Positions 35,801-46,516 of a stretch of 64,000 nt of DNA are shown here, piece by piece. Source of the DNA: Mytilus edulis (Eukaryota; Mollusca; Bivalvia; Mytilida; Mytilidae). A model generated the notes under the pieces. That model was given only the letters and a program-made list of their open reading frames with translations. It was not told the origin of the DNA and ran no database searches. Both the position numbers and the translations under genes were made by a program. The stretch's first letter is position 1. The number at the start of each line of letters is the position of its first letter. The DNA is taken from positions 46,646,830 through 46,710,829 of the forward strand of contig NC_092344.1 of assembly GCF_963676685.1 (NCBI RefSeq). The letters are read 5' to 3'.

Positions 35801-38800
35801 AAATCGCGAGTTAGATTTCTGGTGGGGTAAAACAAAAGAAAAAACAAACAAAAAGTGACATTAGGTAATGAGATCGGCTCGGGGTTAAAATAATGTGTCT
35901 GGGTGTGGTGGCATGTCTTTCTGCGAAATGTAACTTGGCAAATATCACTTATTTACGGCCCAGCGTGTAATGTAGGGATACATTCATATCGCAAATTATA
36001 AAAATAACGTTAACATAATTAATCCGTTGGATGGGTACTGATTGATACTTTCGTCAGAAAGACATGATCTATTTATTAGCTGTTATCGGTTTTGAACTAG
36101 CTTTCAAGAGTTCTTATTCATGTGCTTTTGCTTTGTCTTTATGTTAGTTTTTTTGTTGGTATTTAACCCCGCCACATTCTTTATGTGCCTATCAAAAGTC
36201 AGGAATCAGTAATTTAGTGGCTGTCGTGGTTCATATCTATTTAGTTTGCTCGTTTGAATTGTTTCCCATTTTTCATGTCGGAACATTTTAAAGCAGTTTG
36301 AAGATCATACGGTGACCTATCATTGCTGTCATCATCATTTGAAGACTGGCGGATAATTATCTAATCGGCAATCATACCACATCTCCTTATTTTTATACAG
36401 AAGGAACTTATCAAAAACTGGTCAAAATATTTCTAAATTTGGTAAAAAAAAATATTTGAATCATTGTAGCTGGATGCTCGTTAATTCGCAGTTTTAAATT
36501 AAATACACAGGCACTTGTCTCAGAAAAGAAAATTCATATATACCTTATTATAACACGTGTATGAAAGCTTGATTGGGTCTATAGGAATTTTTTTTCTGAG
36601 ACAAGTGCCTATGTTTAAATACCTAAAATTTCTAAACGTTATCGTGTTCATTTTATAATACGAGTTGCTTGTACTTGTATTCTTAAATTATAGTTTTCCA
36701 AGTTTAAAGCTCTCGTCTTTCTTGTTTAATTTGATTTTAACCGCTTATCTTTAATCGTATTCAAACAATTTTACTTTAGTCAAATGAGGAAAGAAAAAAA
36801 CTTTCTCAAAACATTTTTAACGAAAAAAAAAAACACAAAAAAACAAATTCAATCTGCAATCTTCGGAAGATTTCGCTACCCTACAAATTGACAGATCTGC
36901 CAAGGTGTGTTGAATGAACAGAAATGCGCAAAAAAGAGAAAAAAAAAAGAAAAAATGTTTTTGTGAATAGATAGTTACGTCATGAACACATGATTGTGTA
37001 TGTTTTCCCCATATTTATTTGTTCCTTGATACGACATATCAGCCACAAGCACTTGTCTATCCCTGCATACCATAATATAACATTAAGGTATATCGGATAT
37101 TTTGTTTCAGAGACAAACAAGCGCCTGTGATTTCAACTGACATTGCTGCATGTTAGTCAAGCGATTGAACATTTTGTTTTGCGTTTGCTGATTTATTGGC
37201 TAACTAAAGATTATGTAAGCTGTTTGTTATTACAACACAAACCCTTTTATATTTAGCTAGACTATATAATAATAATATTTATCCATTGTTAAAGGAAGCT
37301 TTTTCTCTAGCACAGTCTCTAGATTTGACAGGAACTTACTCATGGTATACATATGCTAAAAATATTGTTAAAGAGACTAACGTTGACCTTAATATTCTTT
37401 CTACTTGTAAGGACATAAAAGATGTAAATAAAATAAAAAACGATATAAAGTTAAAAATGAAAAATAGATATGAAGATTTAATTCAAAATAAATTTCAAAA
37501 CATCGATGATAAAAGTAAATTTTTTCTCTATAAAAAACTTAAAAAAGATTACAAACTAGAATATTATCTAAATACATCTAATTTTCAGATAGGAGATTAA
37601 TCAATAAATTTAGAATAAGTGATCACTCCCTCTTGATTGAAAAGGGGAGATATTTTAAAATCCCAAGAGAGGAACGTCTTTGCCATAAATGTAAAATACT
37701 AGAGGATGAGAAACATTTTTTACTATATTGTGAGTATAATAAAACTCTAAGAAATGACTTTTTTCATCACATATGTACAGAAAATAATAACTTTAATAAT
37801 TTAAATGAAGAAGAAAAAAATCATTATTTACTAAATCCATCATCGCCTTTACAAACAAATAAGTTGGGATCCTTCTTGAAAAAGTCATTAGAACTGAGGG
37901 CAGGGGACTCTTAACAACTTGTTTGTTGTTATAAATTTTAATGCTGTTGATATTTTGTATGTTTAATATGTATGTATATATGTTTATTGTGTTTATTGTA
38001 TTAATATATGTTGGTCACAAACTGTAAAGTTTATATGACAATAAAATATTTGATTTGTTATTATTAATCATTTTTGGGAAAGATAATACTGCACTAAATT
38101 AACAATGTAATATCTGATACTACAATGTGTTCAATTTTGTAATGCGTCAGTTTATCTATTGACTAAGACTATTCAAGCATTTTTTTAATTGATCATTTTC
38201 GGAAATAGATACACTGTAACAGCAATAGAGATTTGATAATCTGATGAAACATTTGTTTAAAAAAAATCCATTGTTCAAATTGTTCAAATGTGAATGGAAT
38301 TAAAAATCAAAATAATTCTTTGAAAGAAGACAGAGATCTGAACAAAGGTTGTATATACAATCAGTATTTCGCATCTTCAGAATTTTGCGCTCCTTGATAT
38401 GTAAAAATCTAAAAATGCCAAAAGCAGGACTTAATTTTGATGGTATTCAGTAGATAAAATAATACAAGTACACATTTTGTTTAGGGGCCAGCTGAAGTCC
38501 GCCTCCGGGTGCGAGATTTTCTTGCTGTGTTGAATACCCATTGGTGGCCTTCGGCTGCTTTCTGCCCTTTAATTGGGTTGTTGTCTCTTTTGACACATTC
38601 ACAATTTCTATTCTCAATTTTATTGTATGATTTTAGCTAACGTATTGCAACATTTACATATGAGATATATGTGTATATTATATTATTGTATTTTCACTTC
38701 ACTTGTCATTCCTTTGTCTCAGTTTCTTTTCTTTTGTTAATACTTTAGGCACCTATCAATGTTTTGTTGAAAGATTCAAAGACCACTGTCATGCAAACAT

Positions 38801-41800
38801 GTATACATAACTAATATCCTTTATTTTTTATTTACAGTGATGGCTGGTCGAAAGTTACCGAGGGAGACATCATAGTTATCGTGGTGGTTTTAGTGTTTAC
38901 CGTGTGTATTCTGATAGCAGATATTACCTACGTGGTGGCAAGAGTTCTGTTTTCACAGAAAATGGTACATGATCAGTTTCTATTTATAATAACCAAGGCT
39001 AATCAATCGTACAAAGTTTCATTCACTACGGAACTCCAATATTGACTCTGCAATTGTCCGCTTAAAACAACAATTTTTAAACGAAAATCCATTACCTTGT
39101 TTAGATATTTTCTCAATAAGTTACAGTCTAACTCAACAAGTTTATTAATTTGTTCAACAATGATTGGTTGGTTATTTGGTTGATTGTTGCTTATTTACTG
39201 TCCAGTGGCAAATATTTCATTCAATTTTTAACTTAAAGAACTAAAACAATAGTTAAGTTCTGCAAAATGGGCCCAGCGGGATGGGGTACTGGAAACAAGG
39301 CTTTGTTGGATAGGAACAGAAATGTCGCCCTGCAACAGGGGACATATGGAACTTTGAAGTAGTGTTTGTTTTTAAGTTTGTTGTGTTGCATTTTATATCT
39401 GGTGTCTGTACCTTTGATAATTTCTTTTACTTTTAAATCATGCACGCATCGATCTGTCACTGAAATAGACTATTATCTGATTGTACATGTGCTCAATATC
39501 CATGCTTTTTTGTTGATTGTTTACTATAAGGTGACAATCGGTAAACTTCGGCTTCAACCACGACAAGTAATGAGCAGCCATATTTTCACATCATAACAAA
39601 CAGAGAGAAAAGTCACTCGTTTCATATGACTTTAAGAAGGATATAATATTTTACAAAACACCTGATATAATTCTAGATTGTGATGGTAATTTGTTTTTCC
39701 AAAGATTTAATTGTTCGTATTTTCTTGTTCGTCCAGAAACATTTTCTATTTTATTTTAATTTTTCTCATTCGTGCATTGTCGCCTTTTTTCTATATTTTA
39801 CATACCCGTCTATCCATAGTTGGTTTGTTCTCTTTCGTGTGTTATTTACTGATTGGGTTCATATTTAAGTTGAAATTTCAACGATGAAATTCATGCAATA
39901 ACTTATTCCATGTACTAGTAATCTGACATCCCTTTCGTAACTTTTTCTATTAAGAAACCAATAAAGAGTTATTTACACATTGATAAAAATACTTAAAAAT
40001 TAAAACTGATTTTTTAAACTATTTCATGTAATGACTGCACACTTGCAGCGATTTAATTTCAAAGTATAATCTAATTCTTATCCTTTTGTTATAGGGTGCA
40101 TTCATTGAAAAGTCCGAATTGACAGAAGATTTTGAGTGCGTTATATGTTTGGATGATACCAATGATCATATAGGAAAGTTGAAATGTGGTCATAGTAAGT
40201 ATTTACCGTTGCAAGTTTTCAGCAGGTGTATGCATATAAGTATTAAGGTAGAGGATAAGCAAGAAGCCAAGATATTGAACGCCAATTACAAAATACCTTT
40301 TACTAATTAATGAGTTATAATGCTGTTGATATGAATGTCTATATTATGACGAATGGAAACAGAACACAAAACTTATTTTTTTTAACCATATACATGTATA
40401 CATAGCAGATGAGAAAATCCTGTGTACAATAGATAGATAACTTGACATAATAATCTACCATTATACTATCCAGTCTTCTTTCTGATTACAGCTTTCCATC
40501 ATGAGTGTATATATGACTTTATTACAAGAGAAGCATTGAATGATGCTGTACCCAGCTGTCCTCTATGTCGCAGAACAATGGAACGGTTTGGTGATTGGAT
40601 TTGGATCCTTAATTGGAAACCTTGGAGAAATCAAAGCGACATGAAAGGTAAAGATAAACGTTTTGAAGGAAAAAAAACCTAATGTTAAAATTTGATAATA
40701 AACTGAAATATTGGTATGGTTGTTTTAGACAGTTTACTGTTGACTAGAAATAAAACAGACTCAATAGAAAATAACAAAAGTAATTATTCTTTTTTTCATT
40801 GTTTCCATGGTAACAAGACCTATTTTGGAAATTCCAACTCCAATGTTGCTCATCATTACTGTGAAGTTTCATGAAGTTTTGAGCATTTTGAGAATTTTGA
40901 AAATTTTGGTGTAGTTTCCATGGCAACATAGTAGTTCCAATGATCGCCAAAATCATCCAACACCTGTATATAGTGGGCACCTACATTGTTTTAAAATATG
41001 ATGATTCTGAGTTGAAGCATATCCAAACAGTTCACCAAAAACCAAAAGCTCATTTTTTTCACAATTGTGCCGTTTCCATGGTAACGGCAGCCATATTAAA
41101 CTATTCCATGCCATAATTAAAAAGGGGGAAGGATATTAAAAATCAAATAAGTAACGAATAGGTAACGAATAGGGAATAGGGAATAGGTAACGAATAGGTA
41201 ACGAATAGGGAATAGGGAATAGGTAACGAATAGGCAACGAATAGGGAATAGGGAATAGGTAACGAATAGGTAACGAATAGGGAATAGGGAATAGGTGACG
41301 AATAGGTAACGAATAGGGAATAGGGAATAGGTAACGAATAGGCAACGAATAGGGAATAGGGAATAGGTAACGAATAGGGAATAGGGAATAGGTAACCAAC
41401 TTGACGCCCATTATTCAAAGAAAAGGAAAAAAACAACACCATTGCCCTAACGAAAAAAAAAGACGAACAACAGTCTATTCAATCACTTCACAAAAATCTA
41501 AAGACTGTTCCAACTTGGACCAATCCAGAAAATCAGATGTTATCTTATGTGCTCTAGAAGGGTATGTAGATCCTGCACTACTAGTGACACTCGTCGTTTT
41601 GCTCATGGCTAGCAAACTGTAGAGCTTACTTTCATTGCTTTAACATAACATTTTGATTTTGGTCTAGTATATTGTTATACCTATCTGAACTGAGATATTT
41701 CTGAATGTGTCCATTAGCTTGTATATTTTGTTATCTGTTGTTTCATTTTTGGTTTCTTGTTCGTTATATATTTATTGAAACTAGATAGTAGCTAGACGGT

Positions 41801-42107
41801 TTTAAAAAAAAGGATATTAATGATACTTCGTAATCGACATTAAAAAGTGAAAAATAATCAGAAGAAAAACTTCATGACTCGTATTGCTTTTAAACAACAG
41901 CAATATTAACCACTTATGCCTTTTCCCGTCATCGCTTATTTACCTTGGGATAACTTTTTTTTTATCTTTCTCACAGCACTTTGAAATATTTAGTATTAAT
42001 TTATCTAAGATTTTATATACATTATTTACATTCTAAAGAAGGAATGCCATGTCTGTTTTATATAATTATAATATTTGTTCTTTTCAGGGCTAGTAAGCAC
42101 TGTCTGA
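32782..42107 (+). CDS. two-transmembrane RING-H2 protein (putative E3 ubiquitin ligase), five exons
   Basis: Exons 32782-32891, 38838-38964, 40095-40194, 40492-40647 and 42088-42107 have GT-AG borders and matching phases (2, 0, 1, 1). They total 513 bp for 170 residues plus TGA. Exon 1 gives a short N-terminus and the first membrane segment (LLLATLIILIVDVVLIVA). Exon 2 gives a second one (IIVIVVVLVFTVCILIADI). Exons 3-4 give a complete RING-H2: CVIC, then CGHTFHHEC, then CPLC, followed by a Trp-rich tail (DWIWILNWKPW). Exon 5 adds GLVSTV. RING-H2 domains bind two zinc ions and recruit E2 enzymes, so membrane-anchored ubiquitin ligase activity is inferred; both termini probably face the cytosol. 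The weakest junction is the exon 1 donor (AG|GTTTCA). The start at 32782 is chosen by comparison with the paralogues; an in-frame ATG at 32665 is probably 5' UTR. Confidence 0.8.
33010..35170 (-). pseudogene. decayed non-LTR retrotransposon (LINE) with RT domain, in intron 1
   Basis: Minus-strand fragments in order: LKHGKASGTDKILNEFLKNS and PDNYRAITLISCIGKL (RT start), FVDFRKAFDTV (motif A), GVRQGENLSPFLFSIFLND (motif B), LYADDTVILSETEEG (YADD catalytic motif), LYGSEVWGFENLKIIEQ, and the C-terminal IPIETGRWQNIPRPERICTL. The frame is broken by stops and shifts (for example within the Y-A-D-D upstream region and near 34675), so it is dead. It reads opposite to the host gene. Confidence 0.88.
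35171..36129. other. intronic, nothing recognised
   Basis: AT-rich interval between the LINE remnant and a family B copy. The end (from about 36060) already resembles the 5' part of family B. Confidence 0.45.
36130..36400 (+). mobile_element. dispersed retroelement fragment, family B
   Basis: Matches 29.87-30.15 kb (GCTCGTTTGAATTGTTTCCC, ACGGTGACCTATCATTG, ATCGGCAATCATACCACATC). Confidence 0.7.
36500..36621. mobile_element. small inverted-repeat element (MITE)
   Basis: Ends AGGCACTTGTCTCAGAAAA and its reverse complement, extended with a few mismatches to about 30 bp on each side, around a loop of about 70 bp. A diverged second copy follows at 37045-37128. Confidence 0.7.
37045..37128. mobile_element. 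diverged second copy of the 36.5-kb MITE
   Basis: CAAGCACTTGTCT at one end and AGACAAACAAGCGCCTGTG at the other, with ACCATAATATAACATTAAGG inside resembling the first copy's interior. Confidence 0.45.
37255..38065 (+). pseudogene. 5'-truncated non-LTR retrotransposon (C-terminus and 3' UTR)
   Basis: Plus-strand frames LKEAFSLAQSLDLTGTYSWY ... and, after a frameshift near 37600, FRISDHSLLIEKGRYFKIPR then EERLCHKCKILEDEKHFLLY. This is the C-terminal CCHC-like motif (C-x2-C ... H-x4-C) of LINE RT proteins. Stop near 37914, then a non-coding 3' part with AATAAA. Lies in intron 1 of the RING-H2 gene, same strand. Confidence 0.8.
38483..38622 (+). mobile_element. SINE-like dispersed repeat, family E
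   Basis: AGGGGCCAGCTGAAG, ACCCATTGGTGGCCTTCGGC, TTGGGTTGTTGTCTCTTTTG and ATTCTCAATTTTA match the copy at 48.60-48.73 kb. Confidence 0.75.
38838..38964 (+). CDS. RING-H2 gene, exon 2 (second TM segment)
   Basis: 127 bp, acceptor TTTACAG, donor ATG|GTACAT, phase 2 in and phase 0 out. SDGWSKVTEGD precedes the hydrophobic span; the GDII motif is shared with the paralogue exon at 51545. Confidence 0.8.
38965..40094. other. intron 2 of the RING-H2 gene, nothing else recognised
   Basis: AT-rich. The frames at 39.2-39.9 kb are not supported as genes. Confidence 0.5.
40095..40194 (+). CDS. RING-H2 gene, exon 3 (first half of RING)
   Basis: 100 bp, acceptor GTTATAG, donor A|GTAAGT. Contains EDFECVICLDD and LKCGH, i.e. 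zinc ligands C1, C2, C3 and H4. Frame phase 0 in, 1 out. Confidence 0.88.
40492..40647 (+). CDS. RING-H2 gene, exon 4 (second half of RING)
   Basis: 156 bp, acceptor TGATTACAG, donor G|GTAAAG. Completes TFHHEC (H5, C6) and SCPLCRRTM (C7, C8), then FGDWIWILNWKPWRNQ. Phase 1 in and out. Confidence 0.88.
40801..41085. promoter_or_regulatory. three X-box (RFX-type) palindromes in intron 4 of the RING-H2 gene
   Basis: GTTTCCATGGTAAC at 40801-40814 and 41072-41085, and GTTTCCATGGCAAC at 40914-40927. All three fit the GTYNCCATGGNAAC consensus bound by RFX transcription factors. The flanking sequence looks like a dispersed repeat, so they may be carried by an element rather than serve this gene. Confidence 0.45.
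41150..41397. repeat. 36-bp minisatellite built of 11- and 7-bp blocks
   Basis: The unit GGTAACGAATA twice then GGGAATA twice repeats almost seven times, with single-base variants (GGCAACGAATA, GGTGACGAATA). It opens two long minus-strand frames (PIPYSL... repeats), which are artefacts. Confidence 0.95.
42088..42107 (+). CDS. RING-H2 gene, terminal exon 5
   Basis: 20 bp, acceptor TTCTTTTCAG, six codons (GLVSTV with the split first codon) and TGA. The paralogue has a terminal exon of exactly the same length at 58692, which supports both. Confidence 0.7.
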
Positions 42108-42855
42108 AGAAGACTAAACGACGAGTTTTGTAATTTCAATTTTGAATAGACAGCAGTTGAAAATGGATAACAATTCATAAACAATTAGCATGATAACATA
42201 TGTGTTGCTTTATTATTTTCTTATTTCTTTCTTATTTTCTTATTTCTTTGTTCAACTTATTTTCATTCATATTTTTGAAATGCAAATACATCATTGGAAT
42301 CTCCTTTATTAACCTTAATCAATGTTGCTTATAGCTTTAATATATAAGGTATGAACATTTTCATTTACATCAGTTATGTGTTATGGAATATGGTAATAGC
42401 TCTAAAAAAAAGTTTGATTGAAAAAAGATTGAAGACAAACTAAGAAATTATCTTCATGAAATTAGAAAACAGAAAACTGGTCGGTTATAAGCTTTCCTCT
42501 AAGTCTTGCAGCCTTGATATATGATGTGCTTTGTCATACATAGAAGGGACCTTATTTTTGCAGATCAAATACACAGCCTTAGCTGTGGCTTTCCGTAATA
42601 GACAAGTAAATACAAACACATTTTCAGTACATGTTAAGTGCATTCTTTAGCGTGTTTTGTGTTAATTAGAACAAATAGAAAACAATATAATAGAACATTG
42701 TTCGTCACAGTATAGTGACTTAGTTTGCATCATCTTATAAAATTAGGGCTTATTCGGCCTTGTTTCAGCATACCAAAAGCATTTTTTTTTCATCAAAAGC
42801 TATTACCTTTAAGATGCAGTATGAATGAATGAATAAATAATTTATTTAAGGAATG
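42108..42855. other. 3' flank of the RING-H2 gene, nothing else recognised
   Basis: AT-rich. An AATAAA occurs near 42832, too far to assign firmly. Confidence 0.4.
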
Positions 42856-42998
42856 ACTGTAATATTTTTATCTGTCTATGAAAAAATAACATAAAAAATG
42901 TGGTGCACACTGAAAAACGCGCGTAGCGGGTTATTAAACAGTGTGCACCACATTTTTTTTTAATGTTATTTCGAATAGGCTGACAAAATATTACTGTT
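42856..42998. mobile_element. foldback element / long hairpin
   Basis: The inner arms AATGTGGTGCACACTG and CAGTGTGCACCACATT are exact reverse complements around a 24-base loop containing CGCGCG. The outer arms (GTAATATTTT... / ...AAAATATTAC) pair with mismatches. About 143 bp in all, consistent with a MITE. Confidence 0.7.
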
Positions 42999-45354
42999 AT
43001 TTCTTATAATTTAATTCTAAATTTCATTTTAAACCGGCGTAAATCATGAAAAAACGTTGATGGCGACATGTTCATGACAAAATTGTGTCTTTGATATGAT
43101 AAACAAAATGACGTCAGTCAATCAGGAGACGTGTTACATCCACAGTTAAATTATTAGTGCAACCTGAATTGCCATAATATAATACATATGTTATGAACAT
43201 TGTTATATTCAGCCAGCCATATAGGCTTACGAATCATTGCCATTTTAAAACATTATTATTTGTACATTTGATTGTATGCATTAAGTAAAATCATTTCAAG
43301 ATATCCACGTATTTTATCTACCATCTCTTACCATAAATTCGGTTCTATTAAAATATACAGAACTAGATTCACTATAAATGAGATTTCCGTCATCCATAGC
43401 ATGCAGCGTTCTTCACCTAGATACTGTGGATTTATTATTATTCGTTGGATACCAATTTTCATGGGTTTCGTTGGTACAGGTGAACCACGAATTAAAATGT
43501 TCAACGAATAACATTTTAGAAATAGGCTTTGTATACAGAGCTTGCCAAACCACGAAATCAAATATCCACGAATATGCTTTATTTTAACTGTCAAATCAAC
43601 CATGACGTTTATTTGTCGATATATTATTTTCAATAATTTGACGTCAGTGCTGCTGATAAAATATATTCCATTCACTATCAGCAATAATGAAGGTACTAGT
43701 ACCTGATTTTGTTCAACAAATCACCACAGCAATCCTTATGAAAGTCTTTCCCGAATATTCCCTAGTGTTTTCAACCAATTGTCAATTATGACATTGTAAA
43801 GGTCCAGTGATTGACAAATTGTAGCGCTACATTATGTACATTTGTGTATATGTAAAATGAAATAATGAAAAGTGTTCGTAATTGAACAATGTAAACATTG
43901 TCAATGTGACGTAATAAAATAACCTCATATTTGAAATCTAGACTTGTTTTGGGATATAATTATACTTAATGAGTAAAAGATGAGTCCGACAATAAAACAT
44001 GCTACATCAATGAACAAGGGATCAGAATGTTCGAGTTACTGATTGACAACAGATTTGCTTGATTTGGAGGTAGAATTTTCCAGCAAGTTACCGGTATTAC
44101 TATGGAAAAGTGTGCAATTCTCCGGGACAACCTTTTCTTATTACCCTATGAGTCGGTGTTCCTTCTAAACACAAGAACATGAAAGAAGCTATCCTTTTTA
44201 ATTTCACATATATAGGTATATTGATGACGTTCTTTCCATATACTATTCAAGTTTTTTTTTTTTTTATTTGGTTTCATATTCTTTTGTAGTAAAGATGAAA
44301 GAAAGCAGCTATACAGCTTACTTCGCAAATTTTCTAGACATTAACCGCAAATTTTGAAAACAACAGTCATCTCAGTACCAGAATCTATGATGAACGAGAC
44401 GATTCAAATTTGAAATTACATATTTTCATCACCTTAGCAACATTATACTAACTTTTCCCGTGTATGTGTATGGAGTATACTTTTCTCAACTCATATTCAA
44501 TATTCAAGAGCTTACAGCTGCTACTCAGACTTTGTAAACGTCATCAGTTGAGTTAAAAAATAATGAGCCAGTGTTTTGTCAAAGATCGTCTCGTCTTTTT
44601 TCAAAAGTAATTAATCGGAAAATAAGATCGACACTAGCTAGATAAATATTCAGTGTCCACTTCACAAATAATATGAGATGGTCTTGAGTTATGGAAAATT
44701 GGTAATAACAAACAAGTAAACTTCGATGATTAGTTTAATTTGTTAAAATAATGAACAGTGGCGAATAAAAATTGATCATATAAATAGTTCACTGTGATGC
44801 AGTTAATCGATGACGGTTAATAGATGTCATGATGGCACCCATAAAGCTTTCAAACTATCTATGAAATACAAATATTACACCACTGTCCAAGATTATGAGG
44901 AGGGTTGAACGCTCTTAAACATGTTCAAAATCTCACCATTTTTAATGTGTCTGTCAATTTTCAGAAGCCTATAACTCAGTGAGATTCGCTGGTTTCCCTC
45001 TCTCTTTTCTGTTAATCGTTTGAAGTTGTCATGACAATTCAGACTGAAGCACATTTAAGAGTCTATACAACATACGTTTGATTGTTTTTTAAGGTTGTAC
45101 AATGCTCTATGTTTGATTACATGTTCGTTATTGGGTTTCCAGTTAATAGTTGGCTCATTGGTAATAATTACAAAATCTCCTTATTTTATATTGTTTGAGT
45201 AGCTTCTTTGAATGCAGCAACCATCTATCAAGATAGTTATGTGAGCAAACACAAGTCAAATAAAATCATAAATGAGGTTTGCTTGTTTTTTATAACCACT
45301 TTACATACATACAAATTGTGCACTGCATATGTTGAGCCCAAGAACAGTTTTTAA
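42999..45354. other. intergenic, nothing firm
   Basis: No splice-supported exon. A poor family B fragment lies at about 45060-45195 (GGCTCATTGGTAATAATTAC). Confidence 0.4.
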
Positions 45355-45675
45355 CTAAGTGATGCTAATGAGCTGAGTGGCACCACATCAATAATCAAAT
45401 GGAGCATATTAAAACGGAAAAAACGGAGATTGTCAAACCAGTTGCAGCATAAATTTTACCAAATGAATGAAAGATTACAACATCATTATCGGGCGAAAAT
45501 GTTTTCAAAATTCGATCTAATGTGTTTGGAAAATTCAATTATGTCATTTAAACATGGACATAGATATAAAAATGATATACCGATGTTCAAATACATGTCT
45601 GATAAGTTTATGCAAAAAGCAGACAAAATATATATAACTTTATTTGGAGTTACTCAAGATTGGTCGACAGAGTAG
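45355..45675 (+). pseudogene. RING-like open frame without intron, zinc ligands mostly lost
   Basis: An open frame between stops ends FSKFDLMCLENS, FKHGHRYKNDI, then ITLFGVTQDWSTE. It lines up with the RING-H2 gene (FECVICLDD, LKCGHTFHHEC, CPLCRRTMERFGDW) over its length, yet runs through the site where the true gene has an intron. Only the second Cys and the GH histidine of the eight ligands survive. First ATG about 45463. It may be a partial retrocopy, a fused-exon paralogue or a very diverged gene piece; the homology is by eye and modest. Confidence 0.35.
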
Positions 45676-46397
45676 AAAGTGAAATCACAAATATACTGAA
45701 CTCCGAGGAAAATTAAAAAATGGTTAAACCAAGAGCTCAAAAGACGAATGAACAACAACTGTCACACTTTAATTTACCTTTTTCTTGTGAAATACATATG
45801 TTTTGTTAAATAATGAAAAAGTCAAATTATTTTTTTGTTTAATAGTTAACTACGTATACATAATGGAATATGTTATTTTTATAAAAAGATATAGATTGTT
45901 GCGTTCCTTATATTTCCAGTGTTAATCAAACCGTAAGAGTATTCAACAAAGTATTTGGATGTAACCTTTAAATTACACAGATCTATAAATAAATTGGATT
46001 TTACAAAAGTTATTTTTGTTTTATTATCAAATTGTATACATGTATTTTAAATTTCAATGTTTCCGACTAAACTTCTTATTCAAAATCTTACCATGCATAA
46101 ATAATGACTCTTTTCAAAGTAGAAATGACTGCAACAATTGTAAAATAATAATGAATATAGGAATTTAGTTAGCTTCGATGTAACAGTGTTATATAATATA
46201 CAGTATTTTAAATATATACAAAAATAATAGCTTAAACAATTATAGATGGAAACAAACAGTTTACACAGTTCAAATAAAATGAACGGTGACAAAAAGTGTA
46301 TTTTTCAAAGACATCTCATTGCAAATATTTTTGTGTTTTTTGTAAATTTTAATTTTGTTAATTGTTTTATGTTCTGTCATTTTTGAAAATTACAATT

Positions 46398-46516
46398 ATG
46401 GAAGTAATACCAACGTTGTATGGAAATTGCAAGTTTGACAACTTGCCACTTATTGTCGCGACTGCATTTACATTGGTCATTGATGTAATTCTACTGTCAA
46501 AACTGTTACTAAAAAG
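46398..46516 (+). CDS. pseudo-RING gene, exon 1 (first TM segment)
   Basis: 119 bp, donor AG|GTAAGA (strong), phase 2 out. Shares the M-E-V ... YG.C/Y pattern with the first exons at 27795 and 32782. Confidence 0.72.

Noticed and set aside
41136-41442. Minus-strand frames with PIPYSLPIRYLF repeats
   Set aside because: Direct translation of the 36-bp minisatellite in two frames; no start context or splice support.
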